A stretch of 36,244 nt of DNA from a virus: the IMG/VR virus record IMGVR_UViG_3300049477_000297, positions 1 to 36,244 of that record. One strand, given 5' to 3'. Below the pieces are notes generated by a model that was not told the DNA's origin, made no database searches, and saw only the letters and a program-made list of their open reading frames with translations. The translations under genes and the position numbers were made by a program. The stretch's first letter is position 1. Every line of letters begins with the position of its first letter. Below are positions 6,904 through 13,327 of the stretch, in pieces.

Positions 6904-7142
6904 CCTCCCTCTCCTTCACCACTACCTACGATGACATTAATTACTACATAGAGGCCGAGGTTACGGTTTACACCGACAACCTAGGCGTAGATAGGTCCGA
7001 CTTCGTTACGTTCGACACAATCGATCTACGTGCGTTTAACGAGGTGACTATGGAGCCTGTTATTATTTATGAAATACTTGGGCTTCGTGATGCGTTGCGT
7101 GAGGATTTAGATCGGGAGCTATGGAGACTAGGTATTTTATGA
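6900..7142 (+). CDS. Hypothetical acidic protein (80 aa)
   Basis: An acidic protein with a beta-like first half (SFTTTYDDINYYIEAEVTVY) and a helical end (LRDALREDLDRELWRLG). No family recognised. The start overlaps the preceding stop, and it converges on the leftward gene at 7146 with a three-base gap. No terminator hairpin is visible between them. Confidence 0.65.
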   Translation: MTSLSFTTTYDDINYYIEAEVTVYTDNLGVDRSDFVTFDTIDLRAFNEVTMEPVIIYEILGLRDALREDLDRELWRLGIL

Positions 7143-7145
7143 CGC

Positions 7146-7418
7146 TTACTTCTCGAGCTTGCCTTCTATGCGTGAGAGGCGTTGATCTATTGATCGAAGC
7201 AGTTCGTTGGTTGAGTCTCTTTGTTTATTTAATTCTAACCACACCTTTTCGTCTTGTACCTGTACCGACTTAGATAACTCGAGCACTGCTGCCTGCGTTT
7301 GTGTCGAGCTTAAATGAATATCAGTCATCCACGCTGCTGCTAAAACTACGCCAAGTAAAAAAGTTAAAAATGGTCCCTTTTCAAAAGACAGCATAAAATC
7401 ATAAAATAGTTTTGCCAT
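7146..7418 (-). CDS. Membrane-anchored coiled-coil protein (90 aa)
   Basis: One membrane segment (PFLTFLLGVVLAAAWM, about residues 16-31) is followed by a charged helical domain with heptad-like Leu/Ile spacing ending LLRSIDQRLSRIEGKLEK. This resembles inner-membrane spanins and hemolysin XhlA-type proteins, but no family can be assigned. The ATG at 7418 is preferred over that at 7427 because AAGGATGAG lies at a usable distance. It overlaps the end of the HNH gene, suggesting cotranscription. A lysis role is possible but unproven; the main lysis genes are at 28404-29707. Confidence 0.6.
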   Translation of the reverse strand: MAKLFYDFMLSFEKGPFLTFLLGVVLAAAWMTDIHLSSTQTQAAVLELSKSVQVQDEKVWLELNKQRDSTNELLRSIDQRLSRIEGKLEK

Positions 7419-7869
7419 TCGACTCATCCTTGAGTTTTTTGTTTAATCTAAAACGCTTAAGTCTAATCCTGCGACAATCGCAACAAACGCGAGCTGATTC
7501 TCTTCCTTTGTAATTAACTATCCTAAGGTTTTCACCAAAAAACTCATGCCCGTATTTGCAATGAGTTTTTCTAGCATTAAAGTTTCTTTTAAGTCTCTTA
7601 ACGTCTGCCATATTGTCTTTTTGTGTTCCGAGATATAAATGATTTGGGTTTACGCAACTGGGATTGTTGCATTTATGGCAAACGTATAATTTTCCAGGGT
7701 CTTGTTCATTCCAAAGTATCCAGGCAAATCTATGGGCTTTCCAAACTTGTTTTTTGCCAAAATAACTTGCGTTAAAAATACCGTAACCACGCTTTGTACA
7801 AGACCAAAGCCACTCCCAACATTCGGCACTTCCATTAACGTCAGCTTTAGACCAAAAATACTGCTCCAA
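7399..7869 (-). CDS. HNH endonuclease, free-standing homing-type (156 aa)
   Basis: The core is an HNH_3-like domain: AHRFAWILWN, LYVCHKCNNPSC and VNPNHLYLGT, with H65, N74 and H77 as probable catalytic or metal-site residues. NMADVKR helices and a C-terminal Cys-rich segment (CKYGHEF and CCDC) follow. The TTG at 7869 is chosen because GGAGG lies four bases upstream; the frame extends nine codons further. Such enzymes are usually selfish homing nucleases, though some take part in phage packaging (family knowledge). It runs against the surrounding rightward genes, consistent with insertion. Confidence 0.85.
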   Translation of the reverse strand: MEQYFWSKADVNGSAECWEWLWSCTKRGYGIFNASYFGKKQVWKAHRFAWILWNEQDPGKLYVCHKCNNPSCVNPNHLYLGTQKDNMADVKRLKRNFNARKTHCKYGHEFFGENLRIVNYKGRESARVCCDCRRIRLKRFRLNKKLKDESNGKTIL

Positions 7870-7981
7870 ACAGCCTCCACGAATAGTTAAACACAATAAT
7901 AAAATATAATCACTAGACCTAAAACCAGTCTAGTTGATTTAATATTTTGTAATACCGCTAGCTTATGTAAGCCTTTAGGCT
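7870..7981. promoter_or_regulatory. Divergent promoter region with an inverted repeat
   Basis: This short AT-rich stretch lies between the leftward HNH gene and the rightward phosphoesterase gene. It holds the perfect seven-base inverted repeat ACTAGAC (7912-7918) and GTCTAGT (7928-7934), flanked by TAAAATATAAT and TTTAATATTTTGTAATA. The arrangement suits an operator between two promoters, but no promoter can be fixed with certainty. Confidence 0.4.
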
Positions 7982-8689
7982 ATGGCGGTAGAGAATAAGT
8001 CCGTTTTAATTATTTCTGATTCTCATTTCCCCTACAGTCACCCAGACACAATAGAGTTTTTAAAGGCCGTGAAGCAGGCCTATAAGCCTGACCGAGTGAT
8101 CCATATCGGTGATGAAATAGACGCTCATGCGATGTCGTTTCATTCTCACGATCCGGACTTACTATCCCCAAGTAGTGAGCTGGAGTTAGCCCTTAAATAC
8201 CTAAAAGTTCTCTACCGCCTATTTCCTGATGTTGACGTGATGGAAAGTAACCACGGCTCTCTCGTTTATCGTCGCGCTAAAGCCTTTGGCATTCCAAAAA
8301 GCGTTATTAAATCTTATCGCGATATGCTGGAAGCTCCACTAACTTGGAAATGGCATAAAGATTTAGTCATTACTCTATCAAACGGTATGAAATGTTATTT
8401 TTGCCATTCAAAAGGCTCAGATATTTTACGAGTGTCGCAAAGTATGGGTATGAGTGTAGTCAGTGGTCACGAACATAGCAAAATGGAAATAAGATACTGG
8501 GCTAATCCACTTGGCCTTTACTTTGGAATGGTAGTTGGCTGTTTAATTGACGATAAATCACTTGCCTATTCTTATAACAAACTAGTCGCAAAGCGCCCAT
8601 TAATAGGGCTCGGACTAATTGTCGATGGCTATCCCATATTAGTGCCGATGGTATTAAATAAAAAAGGCCGATGGGAGGGTTTAAAATGA
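7982..8689 (+). CDS. Calcineurin-like metallophosphoesterase (235 aa)
   Basis: The metal-binding motifs of the family are in order: DSH (D13, H15), GDEID (D44, D47), SNH (N90, H91) and GHEH (H163, H165). Length and motif spacing fit a small single-domain phosphodiesterase. The substrate cannot be told from the sequence; nucleic acid ends or a host nucleotide signal are options (inference). No good ribosome binding site precedes the ATG, and the TTTAGG nearby is very close. The next gene overlaps its stop (ATGA). Confidence 0.85.
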   Translation: MAVENKSVLIISDSHFPYSHPDTIEFLKAVKQAYKPDRVIHIGDEIDAHAMSFHSHDPDLLSPSSELELALKYLKVLYRLFPDVDVMESNHGSLVYRRAKAFGIPKSVIKSYRDMLEAPLTWKWHKDLVITLSNGMKCYFCHSKGSDILRVSQSMGMSVVSGHEHSKMEIRYWANPLGLYFGMVVGCLIDDKSLAYSYNKLVAKRPLIGLGLIVDGYPILVPMVLNKKGRWEGLK

Positions 8690-8952
8690 TTGATGCTCTA
8701 AGAGTTGTTAAAGTAGTCTGGATCGATCCTCACTCAATTGACGAGTGGTGCGATACTGAGGAATTAGTTGATAGCGAGATATGCCAGATAGTAAGTATCG
8801 GTATCTTTGTTAAAGAAACTCCTGATAAAATTGTATTGACGCTTAACTACTCTCCATCAGGTAATGAAGGCTCGTGCTCCATGATTTTGCCAAAGAAATG
8901 TATCGTGCATATGAGCGAAGTCGCATACATTAAAAAGATACTTGAGAATTAG
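8686..8952 (+). CDS. Hypothetical protein (88 aa)
   Basis: The ATG at 8686 has GGAGGG about seven bases upstream and overlaps the preceding TGA, so it is preferred over the in-frame ATG at 8671. The protein is beta-rich (IVSIGIFVKETPDKIVLTLNY) and ends in a helix. Similar short proteins are common in phage accessory blocks, but no family is recognised. Confidence 0.65.
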   Translation: MIDALRVVKVVWIDPHSIDEWCDTEELVDSEICQIVSIGIFVKETPDKIVLTLNYSPSGNEGSCSMILPKKCIVHMSEVAYIKKILEN

Positions 8953-8963
8953 GGCAGTAAGAT

Positions 8964-9185
8964 ATGTCAAAAAAATCCTCGATTGACGATGAATTTGGAG
9001 CTGCCGGTGTCGGCTACTCAATAAAGTACACCGTAGATAAAGTTGAATTTTCTTTGACAATGGAGAGCCCAGAGTTACCATTTGAAAATACCCAAGAAGT
9101 TTTAAATGCAATGCAGTCTTTTATCGATAGCTGTATTGAAGAGGGTAAAGATCTTTTCGAGGAAGAGGACAAGGGGCTTCATTAA
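8964..9185 (+). CDS. Acidic hypothetical protein (73 aa)
   Basis: A strongly acidic protein ending GKDLFEEEDKGLH, with a beta-like middle (YSIKYTVDKVEFSLTM). No domain is recognised. AGGGCAG lies upstream of the ATG. It directly abuts the ParB-like gene and is probably cotranscribed with it. Confidence 0.6.
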   Translation: MSKKSSIDDEFGAAGVGYSIKYTVDKVEFSLTMESPELPFENTQEVLNAMQSFIDSCIEEGKDLFEEEDKGLH

Positions 9186-9728
9186 ATGGACGTTAAATGC
9201 TCTTTTACTAAAATGGCTGACGTTAATACGTTAGTCCCACATCCGATGAATCCTAACAAACACGGTGAGCGACAAATAGAAATGCTCGCTAAGATTATTA
9301 AGTACCAAGGCTTTAGAAATCCTATCGTCGTATCTAAGCGTTCGGGCTTTATCGTAGCAGGCCACGGTAGATTAATGGCAGCTCATAAATTAGGGTTAAC
9401 AGAAGTGCCAGTTGATGAACAGGATTTTAAAGACGAGGCTGCGGAGTTTTCGCACTTAATTGCGGATAATAAAATTGCTGAGTTAGCCGAGCATGATGAT
9501 AGTGCGATGATCGAGGGCATTAAGACGTTAGGGATAGAGGATTTTGAGCTGCTTGGATTAAAAGACATGAGTTTTTTAACGGCAGACCTAATGCCATTAG
9601 ACGATAAAGAGTTAACAGAATCTTTGGATAAGAAATTTATTATAGAAGTACAATTTCCAAACGATATGGAAATGAATGATATAAAGGACGATTTACTAAG
9701 TCGCGGTTATATCGTTAAGGTAAAATAA
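9186..9728 (+). CDS. ParB/Srx-like nuclease-domain protein (180 aa)
   Basis: Residues 15-75 show the ParB N-terminal pattern: LVPHPMNPNKH, LAKIIKYQGFRNPIVVSK, GFIVAGHGRLMAAHKLG. The GHGR box is the conserved nucleotide- or phosphate-binding motif. A helical segment (FSHLIADNKIAELAEHD), typical of phage ParB-like proteins linked to DNA methyltransferases, follows. The last 40 residues have a ferredoxin-like strand pattern (KKFIIEVQFP). The next gene is an adenine methyltransferase whose ATG overlaps this stop, so the two probably work together in modifying phage DNA (inference). Confidence 0.85.
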   Translation: MDVKCSFTKMADVNTLVPHPMNPNKHGERQIEMLAKIIKYQGFRNPIVVSKRSGFIVAGHGRLMAAHKLGLTEVPVDEQDFKDEAAEFSHLIADNKIAELAEHDDSAMIEGIKTLGIEDFELLGLKDMSFLTADLMPLDDKELTESLDKKFIIEVQFPNDMEMNDIKDDLLSRGYIVKVK

Positions 9729-10672
9729 TGGCAGAATATGGTATCCCATACATGGGCTCTAAAAGCTCAATTTGTAATGAGCTGATTAAGGTATTTCCTA
9801 AGTCCGATAATTTCTATGATCTATTCGGCGGAGGATTTTCAGTAAGTAACGCGATGATTGTTAGGCGTAGTCAAGATTACAAATCATTTCACTTCAATGA
9901 GCTGCGCACTGGTATTTGTGAGTTAATTAAAAAGGCTATTGCTGGTGAGTTTAATTATAATGTGTTTAAGCCTAAATTTATTTCTCGAGAAGAGTTTTTT
10001 GCTAAAGTTGATACAGACGCTTACATAAAATGCCTATGGTCGTTTGGAAATAATGGATCTGCGTACTTATTTTCTAAAGAAATAGAGCCCTACAAAAGAT
10101 CTATGCATAATGCTATTGTGTTAAATGAATTTGATGAGCTGGCCGAGAAAGTATTTGGGTTTAGTGGCTTCGCAGATGGCTATGATATTAAAGATAAGCG
10201 TTTGTTTTTAAGAAATAAGATAGAATATTATCGTAAGACAAAGGTACCAGAGTTTTTGTGGCCCTACTTAGACGAAGAGGCATTGGCCATAGTTAAGCGT
10301 AATAATGAAGTCACTCAATTACGACAACTGGAGCAACTGGAGCGACTGGAGCGACTGGAGTTTTATAATACAAGCTACGACAAAGTGCCTATAAAAGATA
10401 GTTCAGTAATATATTGTGATCCACCCTACGCTGGTACTGCTGAGTATGATGGGCAGTTTAACCACAAGCAATTTTTAGATTGGGCTCATGAGCAAAAAGA
10501 GCCAGTTTTTATTTCTGAGTACAATATCCCAGATAAAAGATTTGAAGCAGTTTTTAAGATTGGCAAAAGGTCTTTGTTGTCATCTGATAAATCAATGAAA
10601 GTTAAAGAAGAGCGAGTTTACGCAAATAATGCTGGTAAAAAAGCATTTATAAAACATGCGATGAGGTTATGA
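9728..10672 (+). CDS. D12-class adenine-specific DNA methyltransferase (314 aa)
   Basis: The N-terminus IPYMGSKSSI matches the conserved start of Dam/D12 N6-adenine methyltransferases. NFYDLFGGGFSVS is the S-adenosylmethionine-binding motif I, and DPPY (231-234) is the catalytic motif. A linker at about residues 197-212 is built from a nine-base tandem repeat (LEQLERLERLE). It probably methylates adenine in phage DNA, either against host restriction or for packaging control (inference). It sits directly before the terminase genes, and its stop overlaps the start region of terS. Target sequence unknown. Confidence 0.88.
   Translation: MAEYGIPYMGSKSSICNELIKVFPKSDNFYDLFGGGFSVSNAMIVRRSQDYKSFHFNELRTGICELIKKAIAGEFNYNVFKPKFISREEFFAKVDTDAYIKCLWSFGNNGSAYLFSKEIEPYKRSMHNAIVLNEFDELAEKVFGFSGFADGYDIKDKRLFLRNKIEYYRKTKVPEFLWPYLDEEALAIVKRNNEVTQLRQLEQLERLERLEFYNTSYDKVPIKDSSVIYCDPPYAGTAEYDGQFNHKQFLDWAHEQKEPVFISEYNIPDKRFEAVFKIGKRSLLSSDKSMKVKEERVYANNAGKKAFIKHAMRL
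10325..10360 (+). repeat. Four 9-base tandem repeats inside the methyltransferase gene
   Basis: The units are CAACTGGAG, CAACTGGAG, CGACTGGAG and CGACTGGAG. Each adds three residues (QLE or RLE) in frame, so gain or loss of units would lengthen or shorten a helical linker just before the DPPY motif without breaking the gene. Confidence 0.9.
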
Positions 10673-11047
10673 TTGGCTAAAATGGGACGACCATTAAAGC
10701 ATATAGATCAAGTTCAGTTTGAAAAGCTGTGCTCAATACTTTGTACGCTAGAGGACATAGCTGGTTTTTTTGATTGTTCTCCAGACACCATAGAGAACTG
10801 GTGCAAAAAAACATATAAAGAGACTTTTTCGGAGACCTATAAAAGAAAATCAGCAGTAGGTAGAGTAAGTTTACGCCGAAAACAATTCGAAATAGCAATG
10901 ACAGGTAATACTACAATGCTAGTATGGCTTGGAAAACAACAGCTAGGTCAACGAGATACATTCCCAGAAGAGTCAACTCAACAACCAATCATACCATCGG
11001 TTTATAAATTACATGTCGCAAATAAGCCTGACTCAGAAGCAGGCTGA
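10673..11047 (+). CDS. terS: Terminase small subunit (124 aa)
   Basis: The start GRPLKHIDQVQFEKLC and LEDIAGFFDCSPDTIENWCK form a helix-turn-helix typical of small terminase subunits, which bind the packaging site. A second helical region with ETYKRKSAVGRVSLRRKQ follows. The TTG at 10673 is chosen because GAGG lies about eight bases upstream; the ATG at 10682 is the alternative. It is followed by terL with a 35-base overlap. The length is usual for the family. Confidence 0.8.
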   Translation: MAKMGRPLKHIDQVQFEKLCSILCTLEDIAGFFDCSPDTIENWCKKTYKETFSETYKRKSAVGRVSLRRKQFEIAMTGNTTMLVWLGKQQLGQRDTFPEESTQQPIIPSVYKLHVANKPDSEAG

Positions 11048-13097
11048 TTTTTTAACAGCCCAAGATTTTGCTACTTTATTTGCTGCCGGTGTAGGCTGCA
11101 TCCATCCTGACACGCCTATAGTCACGGCAGATGGAATAAAAATTGTTTCTGAAATAAAAACTCCACAACTTTATAAAAGTTTAGAGAATGGACGGATTAC
11201 TTTTTCTTTAGGTACTGCTCCGTATTTGAAAGGGCATGGTGATTTATTCCAAGTTGTTCACGAGCGAGGGCAATTTGTTGCCTTCGGATCTCACCTGATC
11301 TTTTCTTCTTCTTATAAGTATGAACGCGTTTGTGATAATCCTCGGGAAGTCCTTTGCGGCCTACAAAATGTTTTCGACCAGCCTTCGACCATTTTGGAAC
11401 TTTGCCTTTCAAAGTTTGACTTAAGTGAGATCCATTGGACTCAAACAGTCGCAAATTGTCTGGATGATTATTTAATTTGTTGCCGTCAATATGGTCTACA
11501 ACCTCTTTTTTCGTTAAATAGCGTCCAAGAATTGATTCCATTACTAGGCGATGCTCTAAAATCCTGCCTCGAGTACGGCCTGGAAGAAGCCTTGCGTTTG
11601 GATGGCCAAAAGGAGCCATTACCAAACAATATCCATCTCGATCAATTATCCGACCATTCTTATAACCAGGATTTCTCTCACCAACTAAACCGCCTGACTT
11701 TAATCTTGGCAGATTCTCTTTTAGCATTAGTCTTTGAACGTATTTTGCTGGGCACAAAGCAATCTTTGCTATATCAGTCGATGAGCGAACCCCATCACAC
11801 AATGATCTTATCAAGTCTTTGTCGTAAATTGGCTTTTTCATTGACCAGAGCGTATTCCGCATCAAAAATATTGTCAATTGAAAGGGTTGGATCTGGTCAC
11901 TATTTTGATTTAAAGGTGGCTAATTCTCACAACTATATTTCTAGCGATGGCGTAATTCATCATAACTCTGGAAAATCTTTTATCGGCAGTCACTGGGCTA
12001 AAGAGAAAATAAATGCCGAGCCTAGAGCACGTGGATTTATTGGTGCTAATACTTATAACCAATTACGAAACGCTACACTTGCTACTTTTTTTGGCGTACT
12101 GGACGAGCACAACATTCGGTACAAGTATAACCAGCAGAGAAATATTATTATGGTTAACGGCACTGTTGTGTATGCGTACTCTCTTGATAACTACCAAAAC
12201 ATTCGAGGTATCGAGATAGGCTGGGGATGGCTAGATGAAACGCGTGACACTCCTAAAGAGGCGTTTGATGTAGTGCTAGGGCGCTTACGAGATAAGCGAG
12301 CTAAGAAGTTAGAGCTTAGGCTTACGTCGAGCCCATGTGGTTACAACTGGCTTTATGATTATTTTGCAGGCCCTCAAAAAAAACCAGGCTATCGAATTGT
12401 ACAAGGTGCGAGCCATGATAATCCTTTTCTGCCAGCGAGTTATGTTGAGAGTTTAAAAGATAGTTACGATGAGAAAATGTACCAGCAGGAAGTGCTAGGA
12501 CTATTCGTAACTACAGGTGTAGGCCAGGTTTATTATTCTTTTAACCGCACGAGAAATGTGATGCCTGTAAAGAGGGAAACTAATTATCCTCTCATGGTCG
12601 GAATGGATTTCAATATTAACCCAATGTCGGCAGTTGTATTTCAGTGCATTGGTCCAGAAATTAGAGTGATAGATGAAATTTCGTTGATGTCGAGCGACAC
12701 TAGTGAGATGGGCAAATTCCTGCTAAATAAATATGGGAGCGTTAGAATTATCCCAGACTCTACTGGTAAGCGTAAGCAAACGAGCAGTAAGGGTTTATCG
12801 GATCATCAGATATTAAAAGATTTAGGACACCAGGTAGTTTACAACGCTAACCCTGCAAGGTTTGATAGATATGTTTGTGTTAATAACTTGCTAGAAAAGG
12901 ATCGGTTAAAGATAGATCCTAAGTGTAAGCATTTAATAGCGGATTTAGAAAAGGTAACTTACAGGGCTGGTACTACGGAGCCTGATAGTACGAGTGATAA
13001 ATCATTGACACACATGAGTGATGCCTTAGGCTATGGATGCTGGTTTTGTTTTCCTGTTATTAAGCACTCTGGTGGAGTTTCAATGGTGGATCGATGA
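11013..13097 (+). CDS. terL: Terminase large subunit precursor interrupted by an intein (694 aa; 404 aa after splicing)
   Basis: The packaging motor has an N-terminal ATPase and a C-terminal RNase H-like nuclease. The intein (residues 29-318) splits the P-loop; joined, the exteins read GVG-SGKSF. Walker B is WGWLDE (D408, E409), followed by the LTSSP coupling motif. The nuclease acidic residues are D532 (GMDFN), D582 (IPDSTG) and D670 (HMSDAL). Splicing is required to form the ATP site, so an unspliced protein should be unable to package. At 404 aa the spliced protein is at the short end for TerL. The gene overlaps terS by 35 bases and has no clear ribosome binding site, so coupling is likely. 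Confidence 0.92.
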   Translation: MSQISLTQKQADFLTAQDFATLFAAGVGCIHPDTPIVTADGIKIVSEIKTPQLYKSLENGRITFSLGTAPYLKGHGDLFQVVHERGQFVAFGSHLIFSSSYKYERVCDNPREVLCGLQNVFDQPSTILELCLSKFDLSEIHWTQTVANCLDDYLICCRQYGLQPLFSLNSVQELIPLLGDALKSCLEYGLEEALRLDGQKEPLPNNIHLDQLSDHSYNQDFSHQLNRLTLILADSLLALVFERILLGTKQSLLYQSMSEPHHTMILSSLCRKLAFSLTRAYSASKILSIERVGSGHYFDLKVANSHNYISSDGVIHHNSGKSFIGSHWAKEKINAEPRARGFIGANTYNQLRNATLATFFGVLDEHNIRYKYNQQRNIIMVNGTVVYAYSLDNYQNIRGIEIGWGWLDETRDTPKEAFDVVLGRLRDKRAKKLELRLTSSPCGYNWLYDYFAGPQKKPGYRIVQGASHDNPFLPASYVESLKDSYDEKMYQQEVLGLFVTTGVGQVYYSFNRTRNVMPVKRETNYPLMVGMDFNINPMSAVVFQCIGPEIRVIDEISLMSSDTSEMGKFLLNKYGSVRIIPDSTGKRKQTSSKGLSDHQILKDLGHQVVYNANPARFDRYVCVNNLLEKDRLKIDPKCKHLIADLEKVTYRAGTTEPDSTSDKSLTHMSDALGYGCWFCFPVIKHSGGVSMVDR
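11097..11966 (+). other. Intein (290 aa) in the TerL Walker A motif
   Basis: The intein runs from C29 to N318, and the first residue of the C-extein is S319. Block A is CIHPDTPIVTADGIKIVSEI. Block B is the region DLFQVVHERGQFVAFGSHL with H94; the Thr usual before the block B His is replaced by Phe91. Block F is HYFDLKVANSHNYISSDG, and block G is VIHHN. The roughly 185 residues between B and F look like no protein domain. They are the complement of an HNH endonuclease gene on the other strand. Splicing by the standard Cys-Asn-Ser pathway is expected. Confidence 0.9.
11197..11841 (-). CDS. HNH homing endonuclease encoded antisense inside the intein (214 aa)
   Basis: An N-terminal helix-turn-helix-like region (residues 8-48, DIAKIALCPAKYVQRLMLKE) precedes an HNH_3 core: GYCLVMAPFGHPNA, ILEHRLVMESILGRYL, VVDHIDGNKLNNHPDNLRLF. 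The key residues are H97, D116, H117, D119, N121 and N129. The C-terminal 45 residues are basic. The start at 11841 is a choice; 11862 (ATG) and 11877 (TTG) are in frame, and none has a good ribosome binding site. TTGACA and TACGCT, 17 bases apart, lie just upstream on the minus strand. Presumed role: cutting intein-free terL so that repair copies the intein (inference from homing biology). Confidence 0.85.
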   Translation of the reverse strand: MKKPIYDKDLIRSLCDGVRSSTDIAKIALCPAKYVQRLMLKENLPRLKSGGLVGERNPGYKNGRIIDRDGYCLVMAPFGHPNARLLPGRTRGRILEHRLVMESILGRYLTKKEVVDHIDGNKLNNHPDNLRLFESNGSHLSQTLKGKVPKWSKAGRKHFVGRKGLPEDYHKRVHTYKKKKRSGEIRRQQIALAREQLGINHHALSNTEQYLKKK

Positions 13098-13327
13098 AGC
13101 GCCGTCAATTAGTAGTTCAATATATGCTAGAGGGTTTGCGTAATAGGGAAATAGCCGAGCGTATGGGTATTGCTGAAAAGACGGTTAAGGATCATTTGTG
13201 GAGAGAGTTTAAATTGCGTGGTGTTAGGTCAAGGGTTGAGTATGTGTTAAAGGTGCATAATGAGATGCGCTCTCAGCAGCTTGGTAAAAAGGTAGCTGAA
13301 ATAATCACTGGAGGATTTAGTGGATAA
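13094..13327 (+). CDS. LuxR/GerE-type helix-turn-helix protein (77 aa)
   Basis: Residues about 5-52 follow the GerE pattern: LVVQYMLEGLRNREIAERMG, then IAEKTVKDHLWREF, with the usual TVKxHL recognition helix. There is no receiver or ligand-binding domain, so it would bind DNA constitutively. It lies between terL and portal. Its ATG overlaps the terL stop, and its end overlaps the portal start by eight bases. It could regulate late genes or act in packaging (inference). Small terminase-like roles are less likely because terS is present. Confidence 0.75.
   Translation: MKRRQLVVQYMLEGLRNREIAERMGIAEKTVKDHLWREFKLRGVRSRVEYVLKVHNEMRSQQLGKKVAEIITGGFSG

Noticed and set aside
7650-7880. Second minus-strand ORF inside the HNH gene
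   Set aside because: Frame shadow of the HNH gene; no motif or start signal.
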